Of a stretch of DNA of 7,794 bases, positions 1-6,594 are shown piece after piece. The notes beneath the pieces are model-generated. The model made no database searches, was not told the DNA's origin, and was given only the letters and a program-made list of their open reading frames with translations. Source of the stretch: Gammaproteobacteria bacterium (GTDB lineage: Bacteria > Pseudomonadota > Gammaproteobacteria > Pseudomonadales > Pseudomonadaceae); contig JAAYHO010000191.1 of assembly GCA_012735335.1 (NCBI GenBank), forward strand, positions 1 through 7,794, in the 5' to 3' direction. Position 1 is the first letter of the stretch; each line of letters opens with the position of its first letter. The position numbers were made by a program, and so were the translations under genes.

Positions 1-1743
1 GCTGACCCTATCAGCGCGGGCCGCAACCACCTGGTTTCTGCCCTGGCGCTTGGCCTGGTAGAGCCCGGCATCGGCGGTACGCATCAGACTGTCGATAATC
101 TGTTCGGTATCACCGCCCTGTGCCACTGACCACTGGGCGATACCGGTGCTGATCGTCACCCTGCCCCAGCTCGATCCGGTATGGGGAATTTGCAGATCGG
201 CTACCGCCAGGCGCAGCAGCTCCGCCGCCTCCTGCGCCGCCTGCAGATCCATGCCCGGCAGCAATACGGCAAACTCCTCACCTCCTACCCGCGCGACCAT
301 TTCTCCGGCACGCTTGAAACGCTTCTTGAACAGTACCGCCAGTGCCACCAGACAGGCATCGCCTTCGGCATGCCCATAGTGATCATTGAAGGCCTTGAAG
401 AAGTCCACATCCAGCATCAGCAGGCTCACCGGATAGCCCATGCGCTGGGCGCGGTGCAGCTCATCCACCTGATGCTGCTCGAAGTGGCGGCGGTTGGCGA
501 GTCTGGTCAGGGGGTCGGTGCGGGACATTTCCAGCAGCTCCTGCTGCGCCTGTTCCAGCCCGATCACATGATCCCAATGCTGCAGCAGACTGAACAGCCA
601 CTGGCCCACTCCCTGAATCAGCCCTTCCTGTTCCGGCCCGACATTCTGCGCCGCCGCTCCGCGCACCGCATAGGTGAAGCGCCGCTGTGGGCTGGAGAAG
701 GACACCATCAGTGTGCGCTCATCCAGCCGGGAGACTGACCAGCCAGGCGCGCAGTCCGGTACCCGTTGCAGCTCGAACTGGGCCAGCCAGCCAGGGTCTT
801 CCTGCCTCATCCAGTGCACGCGCAGCTGCTGGTTGTCGAACAGCGCGCAGGCATCCAGATGCAGGTATTGCCCCAGCGACTGCAGTGTCTGGGCCATGGC
901 CTGCGGATACTGCGACTTGCGCAGGTGCATGAGCTTGAGGCTGGTACCGGAAATCAGCTGCAGATAGCCATTCAGATAGGCCAGCTCCGAGGTACGCTCG
1001 GCCACCCGCCGGTCCAGGCTGTCCCGCTCCCGGGCCAGTTGTTCAATGGCTGTTTCGTGCTGTTCGGCATAATGCCGCATGCCTTCGCGCAGGGTATCGA
1101 AGCCCTGGGAAATCAGGTCCACCTCGTCGTGCCAGCGGCGCGGCTGGCGCGCCAGAATCAAGCGTGGCGCATTCTTCTGCGGCTTCAACCTGGCCACATA
1201 GCCTGCGATCAGTTGCAGCGGCTGGCCGATATCCCGATACAGGGCACGGTACAGAATGGCGAACAGCACCAGGGTATAGAGGGAGAGCTCCAGCACCCGC
1301 TGAATGATCGATCCGCGAATGAGACCGGCCAGCCGCTCCTTGTCGAAGTGGATATGCAGCTCACCCAGACGCTGCTGTTCATTCAGCGGGGAATAAATGA
1401 CCAGCCGGGTATCCGCTGCCCGCGTGCCGGTGGGCTGGCCGAAGTGCATATCCAGCCCGGTTTCCGACTGCAGCTGCACAGCGGAAACATCCTCCAGCTC
1501 GAGCATGCGTGCCAGTTGCCGCTCCAGGGTGGCAACCTCGATATCCCACAGGGCACTCTGCAGCTGCGGTACCAGGGTGGCGGCCAGGTCATGCAACACC
1601 GACTCCTGCTGCCGTTGCACCGCATGGCTGATCAGAAATACCTGGGCGATGGACGCCAGCAGCATGGCCACCAGGGCCAGCAACAGCAGCCGAAGCAGCA
1701 GGCGACGCCTGAAGGAACGGAACCGGGTGCGTTTTGCGGTCAT
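1..1743 (-). CDS. Membrane sensor diguanylate cyclase (periplasmic sensor, HAMP-like, GAF-like, GGDEF), 3' end cut by window edge
   Basis: Predicted to make cyclic di-GMP from two GTP at the inner membrane. I read 581 codons in frame without a stop; the C-terminus lies beyond position 1. Visible order: basic N-terminus, membrane helix about 14-39, periplasmic loop about 40-148, second helix about 150-168, HAMP-like linker to about 222, coiled coil about 223-256, a region of GAF-like size (about 257-395, assigned weakly), then GGDEF from about 404. The GGDEF domain has DPLT (410-413), metal-binding D445 and D447, and an intact GGEEF at 487-491. The position of the RxxD inhibitory site reads R478-A-G-E481, so the Asp is replaced by Glu. 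The ATG overlaps the stop of the upstream binding-protein gene (ATGA) and has no strong ribosome site of its own, suggesting translational coupling and a shared task. Cyclase activity is well supported; the signal it senses is not known. Confidence 0.9.
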   Translation of the reverse strand, partial: MTAKRTRFRSFRRRLLLRLLLLALVAMLLASIAQVFLISHAVQRQQESVLHDLAATLVPQLQSALWDIEVATLERQLARMLELEDVSAVQLQSETGLDMHFGQPTGTRAADTRLVIYSPLNEQQRLGELHIHFDKERLAGLIRGSIIQRVLELSLYTLVLFAILYRALYRDIGQPLQLIAGYVARLKPQKNAPRLILARQPRRWHDEVDLISQGFDTLREGMRHYAEQHETAIEQLARERDSLDRRVAERTSELAYLNGYLQLISGTSLKLMHLRKSQYPQAMAQTLQSLGQYLHLDACALFDNQQLRVHWMRQEDPGWLAQFELQRVPDCAPGWSVSRLDERTLMVSFSSPQRRFTYAVRGAAAQNVGPEQEGLIQGVGQWLFSLLQHWDHVIGLEQAQQELLEMSRTDPLTRLANRRHFEQHQVDELHRAQRMGYPVSLLMLDVDFFKAFNDHYGHAEGDACLVALAVLFKKRFKRAGEMVARVGGEEFAVLLPGMDLQAAQEAAELLRLAVADLQIPHTGSSWGRVTISTGIAQWSVAQGGDTEQIIDSLMRTADAGLYQAKRQGRNQVVAARADRVS

Positions 1744-2858
1744 TTGATATCCAGCCACCTGGCGTAGGAAAAGTCATACTGGGTGCGCGAGGGGTTGCAC
1801 ACCCGGCTGTAGGGGCAGAAGTCCATGGGCCGTCCCAGTCTGCGCCGCTCCAGCAGATGTCTGGCGCTGGCCTGATCAATCAGCGCAAACATCGAGTAGG
1901 CCAGCTCGGTGTTGCCGTCAGCCTCGATGAAATCCAGCCCATGGTGGTAATCATGCAACAGCACCATGGACCAGGCCCCGGCTATATGATGACCACCGCT
2001 GAGGGCAGTCAGTTCTCCACGCAACAGCCCTTCCAGCCCGGCCTGGGTGGCATTCATGGCGGACACCAGCACGTCCTGGCCCGGTGTTCGGCCGCTTTCG
2101 TGCAGGGCCTGAATCGCGCCGAAGGCCTGCAGGTCGCTGGCACTCCAGATCAGATTCACGTCCGGGTAACGGCGCAGCAGATGGCTGGATTGCAGCAGCC
2201 CCTTGTCATACGACCAGTCTGCATACACCTGTTGCAGCAGAGTGACCTGGGGAAATTCCGCCAGCGCCTGCTGCAGACCGCGGTTGCGTTGCAGTGAGGT
2301 GTGGGTGGAGCGATCACCGGACAGTGCCAGCATGTTCAGTGCCGTGCCCTCGGGCAGCGTCTCCAGAGCGTGGGTGATCAGCGCCCGGGCGCTCAGGTAA
2401 CCGCCCTCCTCCGCCAGCGGTGACAGGCTGCCGAGCCATTGGCTGAAGCGCTGGCGCGGCTCTCCCACCTGCTCGCGGCTGGCCTGGGCCGCATTGAACG
2501 CCAGAAACACCGGGATACCGGCCCGCTCCGCCGCCTCCAGCTGCCCCAGCAGGGTGGCCTTTTCTCCAGCGACAATCAGGTAATCCGGGCGCGCCGCCTC
2601 GGGCCGCTCGGCGAGGGATTCAACCAGACGGATCTGCGCCAGATAATCCCGCTCGGCGGTCAGTACTTCCAGCTCGATATTCAGGCTGGTTGCCACCTGC
2701 TGCATGGCATCGGTGGCCAGTATCCAGTAAGGCTCGGTGCTCTTGCCCGGATTGATGAAGGCCATACTCAGGGCGCAGGCCATGTGCGGGGCAGCCAGCA
2801 GGATCATTGCCAGCAGGATACGAACAGGCTGGCGCAATCCAGACACAAGTGACAGCAA
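1740..2858 (-). CDS. Secreted type 1 periplasmic binding protein (LuxP/sugar-binding-like), probable sensor partner of the downstream cyclase
   Basis: A 372-residue protein resembling the periplasmic binding proteins of sugar ABC systems and LuxP. The TTG start is chosen because a GGGGAG site lies 8 nt upstream; GTG (codon 5) or ATG (codon 18) are alternatives, the last spoiling the signal peptide. Residues 1-29 form a signal peptide: Arg9 and Arg13, hydrophobic core 14-23, likely signal peptidase I cut after A27-C28-A29. The mature protein opens with a strand and FINPG (34-38), then EPYW (42-45) and ERD (69-71), typical of the first lobe. Two late cysteines, C348 and C354, could form a disulfide. 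No permease or ATPase gene lies on either side; both flanking genes encode diguanylate cyclases, and the downstream one overlaps by 4 nt. I infer ligand sensing rather than uptake. The ligand cannot be read from the sequence. Database entries may label it an ABC substrate-binding protein. Confidence 0.88.
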   Translation of the reverse strand: MLSLVSGLRQPVRILLAMILLAAPHMACALSMAFINPGKSTEPYWILATDAMQQVATSLNIELEVLTAERDYLAQIRLVESLAERPEAARPDYLIVAGEKATLLGQLEAAERAGIPVFLAFNAAQASREQVGEPRQRFSQWLGSLSPLAEEGGYLSARALITHALETLPEGTALNMLALSGDRSTHTSLQRNRGLQQALAEFPQVTLLQQVYADWSYDKGLLQSSHLLRRYPDVNLIWSASDLQAFGAIQALHESGRTPGQDVLVSAMNATQAGLEGLLRGELTALSGGHHIAGAWSMVLLHDYHHGLDFIEADGNTELAYSMFALIDQASARHLLERRRLGRPMDFCPYSRVCNPSRTQYDFSYARWLDIK

Positions 2859-2868
2859 AGCCCCTACT

Positions 2869-2893
2869 CCCCGGCGGAAAAGTCAAAATAATA
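2869..2893 (-). promoter_or_regulatory. Possible -10 element (TATTAT) ahead of the binding-protein gene
   Basis: The 69-nt gap between the upstream cyclase stop and the TTG start is AT-rich in its middle, unlike the surrounding coding DNA. Read on the minus strand it contains TATTAT at 2893-2888, a reasonable sigma-70 -10 hexamer, about 30 nt before the start codon. No convincing -35 hexamer sits 16-18 nt upstream, and no terminator hairpin separates the two genes, so readthrough from the upstream cyclase is equally possible. Confidence 0.25.
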
Positions 2894-2927
2894 CCATAAT
2901 GACACTATGCGGGCAGGGGTTTTACTG

Positions 2928-3938
2928 TCAGTGATTGATCGCCGGGGAATGGATGATGCTGCGGTTGCGCCCGGCAGCCTTGGCCTGATAGAGACAGACA
3001 TCGGCGCGGTGCATCCAGCTGATGCTGTCATCGCCGGGCTCCAGCAATGCGCCGCCGATGGATACCGTCACCTGCTTGCCACAGCTGCGCAGCTGGCCGG
3101 CAACGGTCAGCACAATGCTCTGCCCGGCCGTGGTCAGCCCGGCCATATCGATATTGGGCAGCAACAGAACAAACTCCTCGCCGCCGAGCCGAAACAACCG
3201 GTCGGTGCGCCGTGAGCTCTTCCATACCAGCCGAGCCAGTTCGACCAGCACCCGATCACCTTCGGCATGCCCGAAGCTGTCATTGATGCTCTTGAAATGA
3301 TCGATATCCAGCAACAGCAGCCCGCAGGGCGTGCCATGGCGACGGTAATTGGCCAGGGCAATTTCCATCTCGTTCATCAGCGTGCGGCGGTTACCTATGC
3401 CGGTCAGCGGGTCCATGTTGGCCAGTTGCTGCAGCCGACGGCGCTGTTGCGTGGTACGCCAGGCGAACATGTAGGCGAACAGCGAGCAGACCAGACTGGT
3501 GGCGGCAAACAGGATCAGGTGCTGGGCATCCTTGAACACCCCGGCAAACAGCCAGCCATAGCCGCACAACACCGCCAGTGAGGCCAGAGTGATGATGGTG
3601 CTGCGCAGCGGCGGCATGATGAAGAAGTTGAACAGGATGACGCAGTAGAACCAGTACAGGCCGCTTTCCGGGAGCAGCACTGCAACTATGGTTGCGCCTA
3701 TGGCGTACAGTACGCCGAGAATCTGACCGGCCAGGGCGGCCTTGTTATGGAACCAGGATACGTACAGGGCAAACGCGGTAAACAGGGTCAGCAGCGAGTC
3801 TATGACCACCATCGCCAGATCCCCCTGCACCCATCGATAGAAAGCAAAGGGGCTCAGGCTCACCAGACCAAGCAGGCCCGCGCAGGTGATGATCGCCAGT
3901 TGGGCGTCATTACGCAGGCGGCTCCAGATATTGTGCAT
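2928..3938 (-). CDS. Six-helix membrane diguanylate cyclase (GGDEF)
   Basis: A 336-residue protein predicted to synthesise cyclic di-GMP at the inner membrane. The N-terminal half is hydrophobic, with about six membrane helices (roughly 14-34, 41-62, 67-89, 93-111, 113-134 and 140-160) and short loops, so the membrane part may itself be the sensor; I cannot assign it to a named MASE family. After a short basic linker with Arg166-168 the GGDEF domain begins at MDPLTG (175-180), with D211 and D213 for metal, N219 and D220, and GGEEF at 252-256. R243-x-x-D246, five residues before GGEEF, is a canonical inhibitory I-site, so feedback control by c-di-GMP is expected. The ATG at 3938 has only a weak upstream purine run. 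The gene starts 54 nt past a hairpin behind sufE and is followed on the same strand by the binding-protein gene. Its GGDEF is separate in sequence from the larger cyclase, not a recent copy. Confidence 0.93.
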   Translation of the reverse strand: MHNIWSRLRNDAQLAIITCAGLLGLVSLSPFAFYRWVQGDLAMVVIDSLLTLFTAFALYVSWFHNKAALAGQILGVLYAIGATIVAVLLPESGLYWFYCVILFNFFIMPPLRSTIITLASLAVLCGYGWLFAGVFKDAQHLILFAATSLVCSLFAYMFAWRTTQQRRRLQQLANMDPLTGIGNRRTLMNEMEIALANYRRHGTPCGLLLLDIDHFKSINDSFGHAEGDRVLVELARLVWKSSRRTDRLFRLGGEEFVLLLPNIDMAGLTTAGQSIVLTVAGQLRSCGKQVTVSIGGALLEPGDDSISWMHRADVCLYQAKAAGRNRSIIHSPAINH

Positions 3939-3967
3939 GTGCAGATCCGCATCTTGTTCTTGCGGCT

Positions 3968-3996
3968 AGGCTACCTCGAACCGGAACCGCATACAA
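3968..3996 (-). promoter_or_regulatory. Weak promoter-like pair ahead of the six-helix cyclase gene
   Basis: On the minus strand TTGTAT (3996-3991) and TAGCCT (3973-3968) are separated by exactly 17 nt, about 30 nt before the ATG. Each hexamer matches only about half of the sigma-70 consensus, and the -35 half overlaps the arm of the hairpin behind sufE. It is the only spaced pair I see in this 77-nt gap and is offered as a candidate only. Confidence 0.18.
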
Positions 3997-4013
3997 TGGC
4001 CGAAGGCCATTGT
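3993..4013. terminator. 9-bp hairpin directly behind sufE, with T-run on the plus-strand side
   Basis: ACAATGGCC (3993-4001) pairs perfectly with GGCCATTGT (4005-4013) around a three-base loop. Read on the plus strand the stem leads into five Ts (4013-4017), the form of an intrinsic terminator for rightward transcription. Read on the minus strand, the direction of sufE, the stem begins 2 nt after the TAA stop codon but is followed by ATGCGG and not by a T-run. It is probably the boundary of the suf operon, yet as a minus-strand Rho-independent terminator it is incomplete. It may instead stop antisense transcription or act as an mRNA 3' end stabiliser. Confidence 0.55.
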
Positions 4014-4015
4014 TT

Positions 4016-4435
4016 TTACAGGGCTTCTGCGGTATCCCGGATGCGTTTGACCATGGCGCGCAGGCCATTGCCTCGGGTCACGCTCAGATGCTTGAGCAGA
4101 TTCAGCCGGGCAAAATAGTCTTCGATGTCGAAGGCCAGTATCGCCTCCGGCGAGCGACCGTTGTAGGCAGCCAGTACCACCGCCAGCAGCCCTTTGACGA
4201 TAAAGGCATCGCTGTCGGCATCAAAATACAGCACACCGTTCTCGACACGGCTGGTCAGCCACACCTGGCTCTGGCAACCGCGCACCAGGTTCTGCTCGGT
4301 ACGGTGCTGCTCATCCAGGGGTGGCAGCTCACGCCCCAGGTCGATGATGTATTTGTAGCGATCTTCCCAGCTGTCGAAGAACGCCAGGGTGTCGAGGATC
4401 TCGTCGCTGGTAATCTCGGTACCGAATTGACTCAT
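4016..4435 (-). CDS. sufE: SufE, sulfur acceptor for cysteine desulfurase
   Basis: A 139-residue cytoplasmic protein, close to the 138 residues of E. coli SufE. It takes the persulfide from the SufS active-site cysteine and hands sulfur to the SufBCD scaffold, raising SufS activity. The acceptor cysteine is C54 in the family motif VRGCQSQVW (51-59); it is the only cysteine in the protein. Other SufE marks are the early W-x-D-RY segment (23-27), LP-L (38-40) and the KGLLAVVL helix (81-88). The ATG at 4435 lies 9 nt after the sufT stop, with AAGGGCG as a plausible ribosome site spanning the sufT stop codon. It is the last suf gene in the visible operon and is followed at once by a hairpin. No sign of damage. 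Confidence 0.96.
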   Translation of the reverse strand: MSQFGTEITSDEILDTLAFFDSWEDRYKYIIDLGRELPPLDEQHRTEQNLVRGCQSQVWLTSRVENGVLYFDADSDAFIVKGLLAVVLAAYNGRSPEAILAFDIEDYFARLNLLKHLSVTRGNGLRAMVKRIRDTAEAL

Positions 4436-4444
4436 GAAACGCCC

Positions 4445-4978
4445 TTAGAAAAACATGCCGGTTTCGAGTTGAGCTTCCTCGCTCATCATCTCCCGACTCC
4501 ACGGTGGATCAAATACCAGCTCTACATGAACCTGGTCGACATTGGGCACCAGACGTACCCGGTATTCCACATCACCGACCAGTACCGGGCCCATGCCGCA
4601 GCCAGGGGCAGTCAGGGTCATGGTGATGTTCACCCGCTTGCCCTGCTGATCGATATCGACCGAGTAGATCAACCCCAGATTGACCAGGTCGACCGGAATC
4701 TCGGGGTCATAGACGCTCTTTAGAGCGGTCCAGACGTCCTCCTCGCGGATCTGGTCGTCAGTAGCCGGTGGGAAGCTGAGCAGCTCCGGCTCCAGGCCGA
4801 GCTTTTCCGCGTCGGTGCCATCCACCCGCACCATCTGCCCGTTATAGGTCACCGTATAGTTGCCACCCAGCGCCTGGGTGATGGTGACGAAGGTGTCCTG
4901 CGGAATAACCAGCGGAGTACCATCGGGAACTCGCCGCGCGGGGCATTCAGCCCGCGCCACTACCATGCGTCTTTCCAT
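4445..4978 (-). CDS. sufT: SufT, MIP18/DUF59-family Fe-S cluster maturation factor
   Basis: A 177-residue cytoplasmic protein matching the long SufT family, whose members help mature Fe-S proteins, best shown in Gram-positive bacteria under high Fe-S demand. Residues 1-65 are the SufT-specific N-terminal extension, with the motif ECPARRVPDGTP (11-22) and TFVTITQALGGNYTV (29-43). The MIP18-like domain follows from about 76, with YDPEIPVDLVNLGLIY (90-105) and the TAPGCGMG motif (123-130) carrying C127, the conserved cysteine of this family. The end, FDPPWSREMMSEEAQ (156-170), is also typical. The ATG at 4978 lies one base after the sufA stop, so expression is likely coupled. A second in-frame ATG at codon 5 is possible, but the first matches the family's usual MERR opening. 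Its place between a carrier (SufA) and SufE fits a role in cluster delivery and not in sulfur mobilisation. Confidence 0.93.
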   Translation of the reverse strand: MERRMVVARAECPARRVPDGTPLVIPQDTFVTITQALGGNYTVTYNGQMVRVDGTDAEKLGLEPELLSFPPATDDQIREEDVWTALKSVYDPEIPVDLVNLGLIYSVDIDQQGKRVNITMTLTAPGCGMGPVLVGDVEYRVRLVPNVDQVHVELVFDPPWSREMMSEEAQLETGMFF

Positions 4979-4979
4979 T

Positions 4980-5336
4980 TCAACTCACACTGAAGCTTTC
5001 GCCGCAACCACACTGGTCTTTGACGTTGGGGTTAGTGAAGCGGATCTGCCGGTTGATGCCCTCGGTCACCAGGTCAATCTCGGTGCCGGACAGGACATTC
5101 AGGCTGCTGGCGTCCACCAGCAGCTCTACCTGGTCATCCAGTTGGTAATGCAGGTCACCTTCGGCGCCCTGCTCGACCATATCGATAACGTACATGAAGC
5201 CGGTACAGCCGCTCTTCTTCACGCTCAGGCGCACCGACTTGCCCGGCTCGCGGGTGATCTGCCGACGGAAATGCTCCAGTGCCTTCGGGGTCACGGAGAC
5301 CACCTGACTGGACGGATCAAATGCTTGAACAGTCAT
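4980..5336 (-). CDS. sufA: SufA-type (A-type/HesB) Fe-S cluster carrier
   Basis: A 118-residue protein of the A-type carrier family (SufA/IscA/ErpA), which receives clusters from the scaffold and delivers them to apoproteins. The three conserved cluster-binding cysteines are present: C44 in KSGCTGF, and C109 and C111 in the C-terminal CGCGESF. NPNVKDQCGCG (102-112) is a typical SufA/IscA ending. The ATG at 5336 is chosen because homologous sequence begins close to it and GAGGAG lies 7 nt upstream, overlapping the sufS stop region; an in-frame extension up to 5549 would run through sufS and reads as non-homologous, Ser-rich sequence. Four bases separate it from sufS and one from sufT. The name rests on operon position, since SufA, IscA and ErpA are hard to separate by sequence alone. 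Confidence 0.94.
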   Translation of the reverse strand: MTVQAFDPSSQVVSVTPKALEHFRRQITREPGKSVRLSVKKSGCTGFMYVIDMVEQGAEGDLHYQLDDQVELLVDASSLNVLSGTEIDLVTEGINRQIRFTNPNVKDQCGCGESFSVS

Positions 5337-5352
5337 TTTCCTACTCCTCGAC
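5330..5352 (-). promoter_or_regulatory. Strong ribosome binding site of sufA overlapping the sufS stop
   Basis: On the minus strand the last two sufS codons GAG GAG form the Shine-Dalgarno core, followed by the TAG stop and GAAA before the sufA ATG at 5336-5334. The 7-nt spacing is near optimal. This site decides the sufA start and ties it to sufS termination. Confidence 0.7.
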
Positions 5353-6594
5353 AAGAAACTGTTTTGCCTTGACCAGAGCCTCGAACAGACGATCGATATC
5401 CGCTCTGGTGTTGTAGAAACAGAAGCTGGCCCGCACGGTTCCGGGGATGCCGTACTGGTCCATGATCGGTTGGGCGCAGTGGTTGCCGGTGCGTACTGCG
5501 ACACCCTGCTGGTCCAGCAGCATGCCCACATCATGCGGGTGGGTGCCATCCAGCAGAAAGCTCAGCACGCCGGTACGCTCGGCAGCGGTACCCACCAGGG
5601 TGATGCCCGGCATGGCCCGCGCCTTGGCCTCGGCATATTCCAGCAGATCCCGCTCGTGCGCCTCGGCGCCGTCCCGGTCAATGCTCTGCAGGTAGTCCAC
5701 CGCCGCCCCCAGGGCAATCACTCCGGCGATATCCGGTGTGCCTGCCTCGAATTTGTAGGGCAGCTGGTTCCAGGTGGTACCGCTGAAACTGACCGTCTCG
5801 ATCATCTCGCCACCGCCCTGGTAAGGCGGCATGGCCTCCAGCAGCGCGGCCTTGCCATAAAGCACGCCAACGCCGGTGGGACCGAACATCTTGTGCGCGG
5901 AGAACACATAGAAGTCGCAATCCAGCGCCTGCACGTCCACCCGCAGGTGGCTCATGGCCTGGGCCCCATCAATCAGACAGACCGCGCCGACCGAATGGGC
6001 CAGCTCGATGATCTGCCGGACCGGGTTCACGCTGCCCAGGGCGTTGGATACATGCCCACAGGCAACCATGCGTACCCGCTCATCCAGCATGCCTTCCAGC
6101 GCTGCCAGATCCAGGGTACCGGCGCTGTCTACCGGTATAGGCTCGACAGTCGCGCCCATCTGCTCGGCGATCATCTGCCAGGGCACTATGTTGGAATGGT
6201 GTTCCATGGCCGAGACCAGGATGCGGTCACCGGCCTTGAGCTGGCTGCGACCCCAGCTGGCGGCTACCAGGTTGATGCTTTCCGAAGTGCCCCGGGTCCA
6301 GATGATTTCTCTGGGCTCGGCGGCGTTGAGCAGCTGCGCCACCTTGACCCGGGCCTGCTCGAACTGGTCGGTAGCCCGCTCGGCCAGGGCATGGGCGCCC
6401 CGGTGCACGTTGCTGTTATCGTTGCGGTAGTAATCAACGATAGCCTGGATCACCGCCTCGGGTTTCTGTGTGGTGGCGGCGTTATCCAGGTATACCAGTG
6501 GCTTGCCGTGCACCTGCTGGTGCAGGATCGGAAAGTCCTTGCGTACCTGTTCCGCATCAAAACGACTGCGGGTTGCCAGCGCCGCTTCACTCAT
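5341..6594 (-). CDS. sufS: SufS, group II cysteine desulfurase (PLP-dependent)
   Basis: A 417-residue cytoplasmic enzyme (E. coli SufS is 406) that converts L-cysteine to L-alanine and leaves a persulfide on its active-site cysteine for SufE. PLP-site residues are visible: H132/H133 in MEHHSNIVPW (130-139), D209 in LIDGAQ (207-212), and Schiff-base lysine K235 in SAHKMFGPTG (232-241). The catalytic cysteine is C373 in RTGNHCAQP (368-376), without the longer cysteine-loop insertion of group I enzymes such as IscS. R388 in the RAS motif fits the substrate carboxylate site. YLDNAATTQKP (35-45) opens the fold as usual. The ATG at 6594 overlaps the sufD stop by 8 nt (ATGAGTGA), implying coupled translation. 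All key residues are intact. Confidence 0.97.
   Translation of the reverse strand: MSEAALATRSRFDAEQVRKDFPILHQQVHGKPLVYLDNAATTQKPEAVIQAIVDYYRNDNSNVHRGAHALAERATDQFEQARVKVAQLLNAAEPREIIWTRGTSESINLVAASWGRSQLKAGDRILVSAMEHHSNIVPWQMIAEQMGATVEPIPVDSAGTLDLAALEGMLDERVRMVACGHVSNALGSVNPVRQIIELAHSVGAVCLIDGAQAMSHLRVDVQALDCDFYVFSAHKMFGPTGVGVLYGKAALLEAMPPYQGGGEMIETVSFSGTTWNQLPYKFEAGTPDIAGVIALGAAVDYLQSIDRDGAEAHERDLLEYAEAKARAMPGITLVGTAAERTGVLSFLLDGTHPHDVGMLLDQQGVAVRTGNHCAQPIMDQYGIPGTVRASFCFYNTRADIDRLFEALVKAKQFLVEE

Noticed and set aside
766..1767. Long plus-strand open frame opposite the sensor cyclase
   Set aside because: Low-complexity Gln/Leu/His-rich translation, no recognisable motif, and fully antisense to a gene with intact GGDEF motifs; a usual by-product of high-GC coding DNA.
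1740..2858. Binding protein as a lipoprotein through C28
   Set aside because: The residues before C28 (H-M-A) do not fit a lipobox; an A-x-A signal peptidase I site fits better.
4010..4723. Plus-strand open frame opposite sufE and sufT
   Set aside because: Covers parts of two well-supported genes and the hairpin; no homology features.
4980..5549. Longer version of the SufA frame starting inside sufS
   Set aside because: The extra N-terminal residues are out-of-frame sufS sequence; the ATG at 5336 has a strong ribosome site and gives the normal family length.
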